Below are positions 44,065-52,705 of a stretch of 64,000 bases of DNA, one piece after another; positions within the stretch are counted from its first letter, which is position 1, and every line of letters begins with the position of its first letter. This DNA comes from Paludibacteraceae bacterium (GTDB lineage: Bacteria; Bacteroidota; Bacteroidia; Bacteroidales; Paludibacteraceae). Both the position numbers and the translations under genes were made by a program. Location: contig JAFTSS010000044.1 in assembly GCA_017467185.1 (NCBI GenBank), forward strand, positions 1 to 64,000, in the 5' to 3' direction. The notes beneath the pieces are model-generated. The model did no database searches. It was given only the letters and a program-made list of their open reading frames with translations, and was not told where the DNA came from.

Positions 44065-45624
44065 ATGAAACGACTAATATTCTCAATTTATGCATTGTGC
44101 ATTGTGCATTGTGCATTGTCTCAGGGTTTAATGGATGCATCTCGCTATGCTAATACCGACATTATGGGTACTGCTCGCTATATGTCGATGGCGGGTTCGA
44201 TGGGTGCTCTTGGTGGTGACCCTTCGGCTGTGCTTGACAATCCAGCTGCTCTTGGTATCTATCGTTCATCGGAGTTGAGTTTTACACTTAATGCGACTCC
44301 GTTGGTTACATCGGCTATATCTTCAACTCATGCTGTGAAACAAAATGATTTCTTTTTTAACTTCAATCAGTTGAGTTATGTTATGTCGTTGCAAACAGGT
44401 AGAGATAATGGCTATGTTTCAAGTAATTTTAGTTTTACTTACAATCGTTTGAAGGATTTTCATCGTCAGACTTCTGTTGCGGCAAATGCTACTCCTTCGA
44501 TGACGAATATGATTGCCGATTTCAGTAATGGTTTATATCCGTCTGAAATACATGAAGATAATCTTTATGCACCATATATGTCTATTCTTGGTTATCAAGG
44601 TTATTTGATGGACCCAATGGGTGGAGCTGATTCGATGTTATATACTCCATACGCATATAATGCTAATCGTATGGCATATCAAGGTGAAGAGAGTGGACGC
44701 ATTGAGGAGTATAATTTTTCGTATGCTGCTAATGTAGGTCATTATCTTTATATTGGTGCTGGAATTGGTTTGCAGACTATTGATTATCGATTGATTTCGT
44801 ATTCTGGTGAGATGTATGATAATGGTGCAAGTGCTACGCTTAGGAATGAGTTTAATACTTCTGGCATTGGTTGTAATCTTCGTATTGGTGTCATTGGACG
44901 TCCTATTTCGTGGATGCGTGTTGGAGTATCATTTCAAACACCAACTTGGTATGCCATGACAGATCGTTATTATGGTAAGATAAAAGGAGAATATACATCG
45001 GCAGATTACGATATTATTGAATATTCAACGCCAAATTCTAGTAGTAATTATGGTTTTAATGCACCACTTAAAGCGCAGGCTTCAGTTGGTTTTGTAATAG
45101 GTAAAGTTGCTCTTATCAATGTTGATTATCTTTATACTCACAATGTGGGTATGAAATTTAAAGGTGAAGATTCTGATTATCTTTTTGCTGAACCTGAATT
45201 TGTTTATGAGAATGAGGAGATTAAGAATTATTCGCTTTGTACGCATACTCTTAAGGCAGGGGCTGAATTTCGTGTAGCATCGCAATTCTCGTTCCGTGCT
45301 GGTTTTGCTTATCGTACGCCTAATTTGGCTGATAATGCGACTCGTACGTTGCTTGATAATACTACTCGCACTGATATGGAGGTGTTTGTTGATAAGGGAA
45401 TGATATATGCGTCGGGCGGTTTCGGGTATCGCTACAATGGTTTTGGTATTGATTTGACATATGCTTATAGTCAACAAAATCAGGCGTTTTCACCATTCCA
45501 ACAGGACGCAGAATTGCTTGGTAATGGCTATTATGGTGTCAAAAATCCACAGTCACAAGCGCATTTGGCTAATATCAAAACAATGCGCCATAATGTAGTT
45601 ATGACGATATTGTATAAGTTTTAA
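44065..45624 (+). CDS. FadL/OmpP1-type outer membrane protein
   Basis: 519 residues. Signal peptide with an unusual YALCIVHCALS core encoded by a GCATTGT repeat. The N-terminal plug motif S-M-A-G-S-M-G-A-L-G-G-D-P-S-A-V-L-D-N-P-A-A-L-G (about 40-63) is the hallmark of Bacteroidota OmpP1/FadL/TodX porins. A predicted beta-barrel follows to the terminal MTILYKF, which ends in Phe as barrels do. Probably transports hydrophobic molecules; the substrate is unknown. The gene ends in a strong terminator. Confidence 0.88.
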   Translation: MKRLIFSIYALCIVHCALSQGLMDASRYANTDIMGTARYMSMAGSMGALGGDPSAVLDNPAALGIYRSSELSFTLNATPLVTSAISSTHAVKQNDFFFNFNQLSYVMSLQTGRDNGYVSSNFSFTYNRLKDFHRQTSVAANATPSMTNMIADFSNGLYPSEIHEDNLYAPYMSILGYQGYLMDPMGGADSMLYTPYAYNANRMAYQGEESGRIEEYNFSYAANVGHYLYIGAGIGLQTIDYRLISYSGEMYDNGASATLRNEFNTSGIGCNLRIGVIGRPISWMRVGVSFQTPTWYAMTDRYYGKIKGEYTSADYDIIEYSTPNSSSNYGFNAPLKAQASVGFVIGKVALINVDYLYTHNVGMKFKGEDSDYLFAEPEFVYENEEIKNYSLCTHTLKAGAEFRVASQFSFRAGFAYRTPNLADNATRTLLDNTTRTDMEVFVDKGMIYASGGFGYRYNGFGIDLTYAYSQQNQAFSPFQQDAELLGNGYYGVKNPQSQAHLANIKTMRHNVVMTILYKF

Positions 45625-45644
45625 GTGATGTTTTATAAACTTTA

Positions 45645-45718
45645 AAAGAGACGTAGTTTGGGAACTGCGTCTCTTTTTTTGTAATTGTGTTGTTTTGAGA
45701 CGCAATTTATTGCGTCTT
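45645..45718 (+). terminator. Terminator pair after the porin gene
   Basis: AAAGAGACGTAGTT/AACTGCGTCTCTTT plus T run (45645-45681), then a second hairpin GAGACGCAA/TTGCGTCTT (45696-45718). Both resemble the floA terminator. Confidence 0.85.
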
Positions 45719-45746
45719 TACATGTGTGTAAAGCATGATTTATGGG

Positions 45747-45923
45747 TTACTCGATTGCATCGGCGTAGTATGATGCGAGAGCTGCGCCACGTGCGGTTTT
45801 GTAGCGACCGTTTGAGTTGTCGGTTACTTCTTGCCATTCGGCACGTTTGTCGGGGTCTGCCATGTCGGCTGAGGGTTCGGGATTGGTGTGTGTTGGATGG
45901 GGTGGGATAAAAAAAGGCACCAT
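45747..45923 (-). CDS. Possible 58-codon ORF in frame downstream of PBP1A
   Basis: From ATG 45923 (or 45863, 38 codons) to TAA 45747. It lies in the same frame as PBP1A, and there is no other stop between the PBP1A TAA (45969) and 45747. The second half (MADPDKRAEWQEV..., GRYKTARGAAL, YYADAIE) looks like ordinary protein with codons similar to PBP1A. It could be a small gene, the lost tail of PBP1A, or chance. I recognise no family. Confidence 0.3.
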   Translation of the reverse strand: MVPFFIPPHPTHTNPEPSADMADPDKRAEWQEVTDNSNGRYKTARGAALASYYADAIE

Positions 45924-45968
45924 CCGATGTTTGTGTTGGGTGGTGCTTTGTGTGTGGTGTGTGTTGTG

Positions 45969-48305
45969 TTAGTTGCATCCGGCATTTGGGTTGAACCATT
46001 CGGGGATGTCGAAACCACGTGTTTTGTCGTAGCCTATTGTGGTGTCGTTGTAGACGTTGTACATGTAGTTGCCCCAAACGGGTAGTGCCATAGAGGCTCC
46101 TTGTCCGTCAGCCATGTTGGTGAAGTGGACTGTGCGGTCTTCCCAACCTACCCAGACGCCTGTGACGAGTTCGGGTGTGAATCCGATGAACCATCCGTCG
46201 GCATTGTCGTTGGTTGTACCAGTTTTGCCTCCTGCAGGTGCGTCAAATTTGTATCGCCAACGGATTCGTCCGCCTGTACCTTCGTTGATTACGGCCTGTA
46301 GCATGTCGAGCATTTTGTATGTTGATTCTTCGTTAAGGACTTCTTCGGTGGCTGGGGTGAATTGTGCGATTACGTTGCCGAGGTTGTCTTCGATGTGGGT
46401 TACGTAGATTGCTTCGGTGCGGATGCCGTGGTTAGGGAATACGGTGTAGGCATCTACCATTTCGGCTACTGTTACTTCGGATGCTCCGAGGCAGATTGAG
46501 ATGACTGGGTCGAGGAATCCTTTGATACCGAATGAGCGCATGAGGTTTACTAGTTGTTCTGGTGTGAGTAGGCTCATAAGGTAGGCTGTAATCCAGTTGT
46601 TTGAGTTTTGTAATCCCCAACGTAGTGTTACTGTTTCGCCGAGTTGTTTTTGCGAGTCGTTGCGTGGTGTAAATTCACGTCCGAGTTTGTCGTATAGGGT
46701 AATTGGTTGGTTTTTGGTTGTGTCGCAAGGCCAATAGCCTTCGGACATGGCGAGGGAGTAGAGGTATGGTTTGATTGTAGAACCTACTTGGCGACGTCCT
46801 TGGTTGACCATGTCGTATTGGAAGTATGTGAAATCGGGCCCTCCGATGTATGCTTTTACGTGTCCGGTTAGTGGGTCCATAGACATCATACCGCAGCGTG
46901 CGAAGGCTTTGTGATAGCGGATTGAGTCCATTGGGGTCATGAGAGTATCGATTGGTCCGGCATAGGAGAAGACGGTCATTTCGACTGGTGTGTTGAAGTT
47001 TTCGCGTATTTGGGCGTCGGTGAGTTTTTGTTTTTTGAGCATGCGGTAGCGGTCGCATTGGCGCATAGCTTGGTTGAGTGAGCGATCGACGTCTTCTTGG
47101 GTTGTGTTGTTTGCAAATGGTGGGTTTTTCTTGTATTTTAGGGTTTTCATAAATTTGGCTTGCATGTCGGTGAAGTGGTCTTCGACAGCTTGTTCGGCGT
47201 AGCGTTGCATACGAGCATCTATTGTCGTGTAGATTTTTAAGCCGTCGTGGTAGATGTCGTATTTAGAGCCGTCGGCTTTTGGGTTTTTCTCAATCCAGCC
47301 GTATAGTGGGTTGTTTTCCCATTCGAGAGAGTCGAGGTAGTATTGTCCGTATGGTTTGAGTTGCCAAGAGGCGTAGTTTTTGCGTTTTGGCTCTTTGGCT
47401 TGTAGTGTTTTGCGGAGGTATTCGCGGAAGTATGGTGCGATGCCGAGTTTGTGGTCAACACGGTGGTAGTTGAGTTCGATAGGGAGTTGTTTGAGGGAGT
47501 CGCATTCTGCTTGTGTGATGTAGTCGGCTTTGAGCATTTGACCGAGTACAACGTTGCGTCGTTCTTGGCATTTAGGACGACGACGGGCTGATGCGGGGTT
47601 ATAGAGTGATGGGTTTTTACACATGCCTACGAGTGTTGCGGCTTGTTCAATGTTCAACTCAGAAGGTTCGACTCCAAAATATACTCGTGCGGCAGTTTCG
47701 ATGCCTACGGCGTTGTTGAGGAAGTCGAATTTATTGAGGTACATTGTGATAATCTCTTCTTTAGTATATAGTTTTTCGAGATTTGTTGCAATTACCCATT
47801 CAATAGGTTTTTGTAGTGCGCGCTCAAAAATATTCGATGCAGTAGGTGAGTAGAGTTGTTTTGCAAGTTGTTGGGTGATTGTTGAACCACCACCTGCACC
47901 AGATTGTTGTAGGATGACGCGTTTGATGAGTACACGTAAAAGGGCTTGACCGTCGATGCCTGAGTGTGAGTGGAAACGGGCGTCTTCGGTGGCGATGAGG
48001 GCATTGATTACGTTAGGAGAGATTTGGTCGTAGGTAGTGAAAATACGGTTGTCTTTGGCAGTGAAGAATGTACCTATTCGCTCGCCATCAGAGGATATAA
48101 TCTCTGAAGCATATTTGTTTTTTGGGTTTTGTAGTTCGTCGAGCGGTGGAAGGTAACCTATTACACCATTGGCAATTAATACAAAAATGAGCACTACTGA
48201 TAATATACCAGCAACAAATAATCCCCAGAATATGAGTAGGAAATTGCGTTTTTGTTTTGTGGTTAGATTGGATGGTGTTTTAGTATTTTTCTTTTTTGTT
48301 GCCAT
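45969..48305 (-). CDS. Penicillin-binding protein 1A, bifunctional
   Basis: Class A penicillin-binding protein: polymerises lipid II and crosslinks peptidoglycan. 778 residues. Cytoplasmic basic start, one membrane anchor (about 22-46), GT51 domain with catalytic E107 (ATEDARFHSH) and G-G-S-T-I-T-Q-Q-L-A-K near 140. The transpeptidase domain has the nucleophile S509 in S-T-I-K, S-N-N near 590 and K694-T-G in KTGTTN. The first 26 bases overlap the end of the PAP2 gene, so the two are probably co-transcribed. Both envelope enzymes act in the lipid-linked cycle. Confidence 0.95.
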   Translation of the reverse strand: MATKKKNTKTPSNLTTKQKRNFLLIFWGLFVAGILSVVLIFVLIANGVIGYLPPLDELQNPKNKYASEIISSDGERIGTFFTAKDNRIFTTYDQISPNVINALIATEDARFHSHSGIDGQALLRVLIKRVILQQSGAGGGSTITQQLAKQLYSPTASNIFERALQKPIEWVIATNLEKLYTKEEIITMYLNKFDFLNNAVGIETAARVYFGVEPSELNIEQAATLVGMCKNPSLYNPASARRRPKCQERRNVVLGQMLKADYITQAECDSLKQLPIELNYHRVDHKLGIAPYFREYLRKTLQAKEPKRKNYASWQLKPYGQYYLDSLEWENNPLYGWIEKNPKADGSKYDIYHDGLKIYTTIDARMQRYAEQAVEDHFTDMQAKFMKTLKYKKNPPFANNTTQEDVDRSLNQAMRQCDRYRMLKKQKLTDAQIRENFNTPVEMTVFSYAGPIDTLMTPMDSIRYHKAFARCGMMSMDPLTGHVKAYIGGPDFTYFQYDMVNQGRRQVGSTIKPYLYSLAMSEGYWPCDTTKNQPITLYDKLGREFTPRNDSQKQLGETVTLRWGLQNSNNWITAYLMSLLTPEQLVNLMRSFGIKGFLDPVISICLGASEVTVAEMVDAYTVFPNHGIRTEAIYVTHIEDNLGNVIAQFTPATEEVLNEESTYKMLDMLQAVINEGTGGRIRWRYKFDAPAGGKTGTTNDNADGWFIGFTPELVTGVWVGWEDRTVHFTNMADGQGASMALPVWGNYMYNVYNDTTIGYDKTRGFDIPEWFNPNAGCN

Positions 48306-48897
48306 AGTTTTTTATTTTTGTTACTAAGGGAATTAAAAGTAGTATTGAGACAACGCCGATGAGGGCTCCAGCAAGTACGTCATCAAGGAAGTGTTGCGAT
48401 AGATATATGCGTGAGTATCCGCCTAAGATGGCAAGTAGTAGGCATAATAGTTTTTGCCACCATTTGGGGCAAAATAATGCTATTGCTAAGCAGAATGCAA
48501 ATGCAGCAGATGTATGTCCCGATGGGAAACTTAGGGTTGAATGTAAATCTACTCCTTCAACTATCGGGAAATCGATGCCTAAATCTGATAATACGACCGA
48601 TGGGCGTGGTGCTCGAATGATGCGTTTGAGTGGGGTGGTGATTAGTGTGGCAACGAGTTGACCAAGAAGTATAACTACAGATATTCGCCATTTGAATAGT
48701 AGCAATATGCCTGCTACTATAAATGGAATCCAGCCTCCTATTTCGGTGAAGTGTTTGAAAAATAGGTCTAACCACGTAGTATGGCAAGAGTTTAGGATTA
48801 GGTGAGCTTCAATTTTGCCTTCGATAAACAAAAAAATCAAAGCCCCAATCCAGATAACCATAAAGGGTAGTAAAAAATATTTTTCTGATTTAATCAT
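48280..48897 (-). CDS. PAP2-superfamily membrane phosphatase
   Basis: 205 residues from ATG 48897 (a TTG at 48915 is less likely). Six membrane helices with the three PAP2 motifs: K-R-x6-R-P as KRIIRAPRPS near 87-96, P-S-G-H-T-S near 125, and S-R-I-Y-L-S-Q-H-F-L-D-D near 159-170. Such enzymes dephosphorylate undecaprenyl diphosphate or lipid A. Overlap with the PBP1A gene favours an undecaprenyl recycling role (inference). Confidence 0.88.
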   Translation of the reverse strand: MIKSEKYFLLPFMVIWIGALIFLFIEGKIEAHLILNSCHTTWLDLFFKHFTEIGGWIPFIVAGILLLFKWRISVVILLGQLVATLITTPLKRIIRAPRPSVVLSDLGIDFPIVEGVDLHSTLSFPSGHTSAAFAFCLAIALFCPKWWQKLLCLLLAILGGYSRIYLSQHFLDDVLAGALIGVVSILLLIPLVTKIKNYGNKKEKY

Positions 48898-48921
48898 TAC
48901 GATGTCAATGGTCAATAGTCG

Positions 48922-48970
48922 AACCCCCTCGCCCTTTAGGCACTCCCCCTAAAACAGGGGGAGAATATGG
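48922..48970 (-). repeat. CTCCCCCTAAAACAGGGGGAG hairpin element, copy 1
   Basis: AACCCCCTC, 11 variable bases, then the perfect CTCCCCC/GGGGGAG hairpin and AATATGG. It lies 24 bases upstream of the PAP2 ATG. A second copy lies at 58158-58207 upstream of the BspA-type gene. Confidence 0.85.
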
Positions 48971-49025
48971 TCGGTTGTTAATAGTCTATAGTCAACGGTC
49001 AATAGTAAACAGATTATAAATAGTA

Positions 49026-49195
49026 GGGCTATTCCCCATTCCTCACTCCTCACTCCTCATTCCCCATTCCTCACTCCTCATTCCTTATTCCTCATTCCAC
49101 ATTCCACATTCCACACTCCTCATTCCTCATTCCACATTCCTCACTCCTCATTCCTCATTCCTCATTCTTCATTCCTCACTCCTCATTCCTTATTT
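49026..49195. repeat. CATTCCTCACTCCT heptad array entering meaB
   Basis: About 24 heptads (CATTCCT, CACTCCT, CATTCCA, CATTCCC) without interruption. The array crosses the meaB stop codon: on the minus strand the gene ends AGG AAT GAG GAG TGA, i.e. R-N-E-E-stop made of repeat. Confidence 0.95.
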
Positions 49196-50276
49196 TGTTG
49201 TATGTGTCGAGTAATTTGTGGGCAGCGGCAAATGAGGTCATTTCGTTGTTATTGACCATGTTTTCGTATTGTTTTAGCAAAGTTTCGATTGTTGGATTAT
49301 TGTAGAAACTTGTGCGTAGGTATTCGTCGATAGTTTCGTACATCCAATATTTGCTTTGCTGGTTGCGGCGGTAATCGAAATAGCCATTTTTGTTGGTAAA
49401 TGCCACATAATCAGTAACCATTTTCCATACTTCAGGTATGTTGATATGTTCGAATGCCGAGCAAGTAGTTACTTGAGGAGCCCAACCAGATTCAGGCATA
49501 GGGAATAGGTGGAGTGCGTTTTGGAATTGACGTTTAGCAAGTTGAGCCTTTTCGATGTTGTTGCCATCGCATTTATTGATAGTGATGCCATCAGCCATCT
49601 CCATAATACCGCGTTTAATACCCTGTAGTTCATCGCCTGTTCCTGCCAATTGTATTAAAAGGAAGAAGTCAACCATTGAGTGCATAGCGGTTTCAGACTG
49701 ACCAACACCCACTGTTTCAACGAAAATAGTGTCGAATCCTGCAGCTTCACAGAGAATGATGCTTTCGCGAGTTTTTCGAGCCACGCCGCCAAGTGAACCT
49801 GCTGATGGTGAAGGACGAATAAACGCATTTTCGGCAATTGACAACTCCTCCATACGAGTTTTATCGCCAAGAATAGAACCTTTTGAGCGTTCGGAACTTG
49901 GGTCAATAGCCAACACAGCAAGTTTATGATTTTGTTCTTTGCAGAGGTATGTACCAAGAGCTTCGATGAAGGTCGATTTACCCGCGCCTGGCACACCAGT
50001 GATACCAAGGCGGATTGATTTGCCCGCATGTGGCAAACATTTTTCTATAACTTCTTGGGCTATAGTATGATGTTCTGGCAAAAGACTTTCAACCAAAGTT
50101 ACAGCTTGACTGAGAATAGAGCGATTGCCCGCAAGAATACCTTCAACGTAATCATTGACAGACAATTGACGACGTTTTACTCTGCGTGTGAGGTATGGGT
50201 TTACCATAGGTGGTTGTTCTACGCCTTGGTTGACAGTCAAACCTTTATATTCTTCGCTGTTTTCGATGTGTGACAT
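49176..50276 (-). CDS. meaB: Methylmalonyl-CoA mutase-associated GTPase MeaB
   Basis: G3E GTPase that protects and gates cobalamin loading of methylmalonyl-CoA mutase in the succinate-propionate route. 366 residues. The Walker A motif G-V-P-G-A-G-K-S is at 94-101, with AVLAIDPSSERSKGSILGDKTRM near 125-147, ETVGVGQSE near 188 and INKCDG near 233 in place of NKxD. The mutase genes are not here. The final four residues come from the adjoining heptad repeat. The leader (50285-50385) contains CTATAGATGATATAG-type repeats. Confidence 0.93.
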   Translation of the reverse strand: MSHIENSEEYKGLTVNQGVEQPPMVNPYLTRRVKRRQLSVNDYVEGILAGNRSILSQAVTLVESLLPEHHTIAQEVIEKCLPHAGKSIRLGITGVPGAGKSTFIEALGTYLCKEQNHKLAVLAIDPSSERSKGSILGDKTRMEELSIAENAFIRPSPSAGSLGGVARKTRESIILCEAAGFDTIFVETVGVGQSETAMHSMVDFFLLIQLAGTGDELQGIKRGIMEMADGITINKCDGNNIEKAQLAKRQFQNALHLFPMPESGWAPQVTTCSAFEHINIPEVWKMVTDYVAFTNKNGYFDYRRNQQSKYWMYETIDEYLRTSFYNNPTIETLLKQYENMVNNNEMTSFAAAHKLLDTYNKIRNEE

Positions 50277-50314
50277 GTTGTTATATATTTAGTAGTGATA
50301 TATAAGATTAAAAA

Positions 50315-50387
50315 TTATAGTAACTATAGAGACTATAGATGATATAGATGCTATAGGTGGCTATATAGGCTATGTAGACTATGAAAA
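50315..50387. repeat. CTATAGA repeat upstream of meaB
   Basis: ACTATAGAGACTATAGATGATATAGATGCTATAGGTGGCTATATAGGCTATGTAGACTATG: degenerate 9-10-bp units related to the CTATAGTTT array at 12293-12375. Confidence 0.85.
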
Positions 50388-50426
50388 CTAAACCTTTTAA
50401 GTTTTACTACTTTTTGTTATTGGATT

Positions 50427-50475
50427 AAGAAAAAAGGTCAGACGTGTCTGGACTTGTCCGACATGCCCGACCTTA
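50427..50475 (-). terminator. Terminator after the DUF1573 gene
   Basis: GGTC (50436) to GACC (50472) forms a long imperfect hairpin (GGTCAGACGTGTCTGGAC / GTCCGACATGCCCGACC), and on the minus strand it is followed by CCTTTTTTC. Confidence 0.75.
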
Positions 50476-50494
50476 AGTGTCTTTTGTTAGGATT

Positions 50495-50929
50495 TTATTT
50501 TACAGTTGGAACAGAAGTATTTTCTTCTGCAACAGGAGCTACTTGTTTAGGTGTTACTTTACCTTTGATGAATAGAACTCGTGTAAAGTCTTCTGTACCA
50601 TTGCTGAGGGTAACAGTAACAGATTTGTGGAAAGCACCTGGACGACCAGAGGCATTGTAAGTTACGGTAATTTGAGCTTCTGCACCAGGAGCAATTGGTT
50701 CTTTACTCCAAGCTGGAGTTGTACAACCGCAAGATGCACGAACATTTTTGATAGTTAATACACTCTCAGAGATGTTTTTGAATGTGAATACATGAGAAAC
50801 ACGGCCATCTTCTTCTTTGATTGTGCCAAAATCGTGAGTTTTTTCTGCAATTTCAATAATTTCTTTTTCTTGTGCAGAAACGCTGAATGCCATAAAAATA
50901 GCCACAGCAAATAACAAAAGCTTTTTCAT
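50495..50929 (-). CDS. DUF1573 exported protein
   Basis: 144 residues. Signal peptide (to FSVSAQ) then one immunoglobulin-like DUF1573 domain with H-D-F-G-T-I-K-E-E-D-G near 32, F-K-N-I-S-E near 50, and the R-A-S-C-G-C-T-T-P motif near 64-72. Periplasmic; function not established. The minus strand at 51066-51059 reads TAACTTTG, a -7 element giving a leader of about 125 bases. Confidence 0.88.
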   Translation of the reverse strand: MKKLLLFAVAIFMAFSVSAQEKEIIEIAEKTHDFGTIKEEDGRVSHVFTFKNISESVLTIKNVRASCGCTTPAWSKEPIAPGAEAQITVTYNASGRPGAFHKSVTVTLSNGTEDFTRVLFIKGKVTPKQVAPVAEENTSVPTVK

Positions 50930-51119
50930 TTTCTTAAATATTTAATTTTATAGTTTATTGAATTGATATGTATTGAATTTTATAATATTGTAAATTAGTG
51001 ATTTAGTGTCAGTAAATACAATATATTGTTCATCGTGAGTTATGAATTACTCTAACTGCAAAGTTACAAAAAAAAGTGATAGATTATATGCAGATTTAAT
51101 TTTTTTTAAGATATCAATT

Positions 51120-52142
51120 TTATAAATCTGAATATTTATGCTTTTTGTTGATATAGACTTGCCAAATTAGCCAAAGGTTTAATAGGCCTTTAGGTTTTTT
51201 GTTTGTGGTTAGAGTAAGATTTTGTTTTCTATCATTCGTAAAATTGCGATATATTCTGACAAATTCGGTTTGTGCTTCAATCACAGCCCATGCATTTTTA
51301 GGTTTGCCTTGAGCTAACATCTGTAATGCGGCTACCCAATCGAGCAAAAGTCTGAAGATGTATGTCCACCAATAGCGGTCGGATGATAGATTTTTATATA
51401 GTAGTAGGGCATTGTTGCGGAAATTGAGTTTTGTCTTAAAAGGAGATTCATAACCAAGAGAGCCTCCACCGACGTGATAAACTGTTGATTGTGGTACACA
51501 TACGATTGAAGTTCCACGGGCTTTTAGTCTCCAGCATAAATCAATTTCTTCTTGATGAGCAAAAAAACGTCCATCTAATCCGCCGGCATCCCAATAGGCT
51601 TTGCTTCTGATAAACAGACATGCCCCAGTTGCCCAAAATATTTCTTCGATATTATCGTATTGCCCATTGTCCACCTCGACATTACTCATCACGCGACCAC
51701 GGCAAAGAGGGTAGCCATATATGTCCATAAACCCACCTGCAGCACCTGCATATTCAAACTTTTCCGGCTCAAGCTCTGCTCGTATTTTAGGTTGACAGGC
51801 TGCACATTCCGAGTGGGTTTCCATATAGTTGAAAAGAGGATGTAACCAGCCTTCGGGTGTTCGTACATCCGAGTTTAGTAGTACATAATACTCATTATCA
51901 ACTTGTTTTAAGGCTTGGTTATACCCTTCGGCAAAACCATAGTTCTTTTCAAATGCAATTAACCGCAATTCGGGATGCTCATTCCGTAACCATTCAACCG
52001 ACCCATCAGTCGATCCATTATCAGCTACAATAACCTCAGTCCCACGACTATTTTCAATTACCGTCGGCAAATATTTTTGCATCAACTTCAGTCCGTTATA
52101 ATTCAGTATAACAACCGAAATCTTATTTAATTCATAATTCAT
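51120..52142 (-). CDS. GT2 glycosyltransferase, rhamnosyltransferase-like
   Basis: 340 residues. GT-A domain with V-V-I-L-N-Y-N-G-L-K near 9-18, ADNGSTDGS near 39, N-S-D-V-R-T-P (DxD region) near 93, and FWATGACLFIRS near 169 followed by FFAHQEEIDLCWRLKARG, the WbbL/rhamnosyl-transferase signature. It probably adds a deoxysugar to a cell-surface polysaccharide. The start codon and first codons (ATG AAT TAT GAA TTA) are a GAATTATG repeat unit, and the conserved fold begins only at residue 7. Confidence 0.88.
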   Translation of the reverse strand: MNYELNKISVVILNYNGLKLMQKYLPTVIENSRGTEVIVADNGSTDGSVEWLRNEHPELRLIAFEKNYGFAEGYNQALKQVDNEYYVLLNSDVRTPEGWLHPLFNYMETHSECAACQPKIRAELEPEKFEYAGAAGGFMDIYGYPLCRGRVMSNVEVDNGQYDNIEEIFWATGACLFIRSKAYWDAGGLDGRFFAHQEEIDLCWRLKARGTSIVCVPQSTVYHVGGGSLGYESPFKTKLNFRNNALLLYKNLSSDRYWWTYIFRLLLDWVAALQMLAQGKPKNAWAVIEAQTEFVRIYRNFTNDRKQNLTLTTNKKPKGLLNLWLIWQVYINKKHKYSDL

Positions 52143-52157
52143 AATTACTCCTTTCAG

Positions 52158-52532
52158 TCGTGATTTTTGCTTCGCTCTGCAATTGAAGTGAACTTCATTG
52201 CTCTCGCTTATCGCAAAAATTACTCACTTTGTTCGTGATTTTTGCTCCGCTCAGTATAACTCAAGCTGAGCTTGGTTCTGCCTTCGCTTATCGCAAAAAT
52301 TCATAATTGCTCCTTTCAGTCGTGATTTAACTTTGTTTTCCTCCTTCTTGCAAGGTATAATACAAATAAATTTGTCTTCTACTCTTGCTGCGAGCGTCGG
52401 TTTTGCTTCGCTCGGCAATTGAAGTGAACTTCATTGCTCTCGCTTATCGCAAAAATTACTCACTTTGTTCGTGATTTTTGCTTCGCTCTGCAATTGAAGT
52501 GAACTTCATTGCTCTCGCTTATCGCAAAAATT
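52158..52532. repeat. Array of hairpin repeats (TTTTTGCTTCGCTC...GCGAAAAATT type)
   Basis: Four copies of a 60-65-bp unit at about 52161-52221, 52235-52302, 52401-52457 and 52472-52532. Each is bounded by ATTTTTGC and GCAAAAATT and has an inner palindrome. Copies 1, 3 and 4 have ATTGAAGTGAACTTCATT; copy 2 has an unrelated but equally palindromic AACTCAAGCTGAGCTTGGTT. The middle (52325-52385) is not repeated. Confidence 0.85.
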
Positions 52533-52705
52533 CATAATTCCTCACTCCTCATTCCTCACTCCTCATTCCTCATTCCTCATTCCCCATTCCTCATTCCTCA
52601 TTTCTCATTCCCCATTTCCCATTCCCCATTCCTCATTCCTCAGTCCTCCTTCCTCATTCCCCACTCCTCATTCCTCATTCCCCATTCCTCATTCCTCATT
52701 CGTTT
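52533..52705. repeat. CATTCCT heptad array encoding an LpxL tail
   Basis: About 24 uninterrupted heptads (CATTCCT, CACTCCT, CATTCCC, CATTTCT). The last nine or so lie inside the acyltransferase gene and encode its C-terminus. Confidence 0.95.

Noticed and set aside
45695..46085. Plus-strand open frames opposite the end of PBP1A
   Set aside because: Cys/Val/Arg-rich translations are the mirror of a C/A-rich coding strand and have no start context or known motif.
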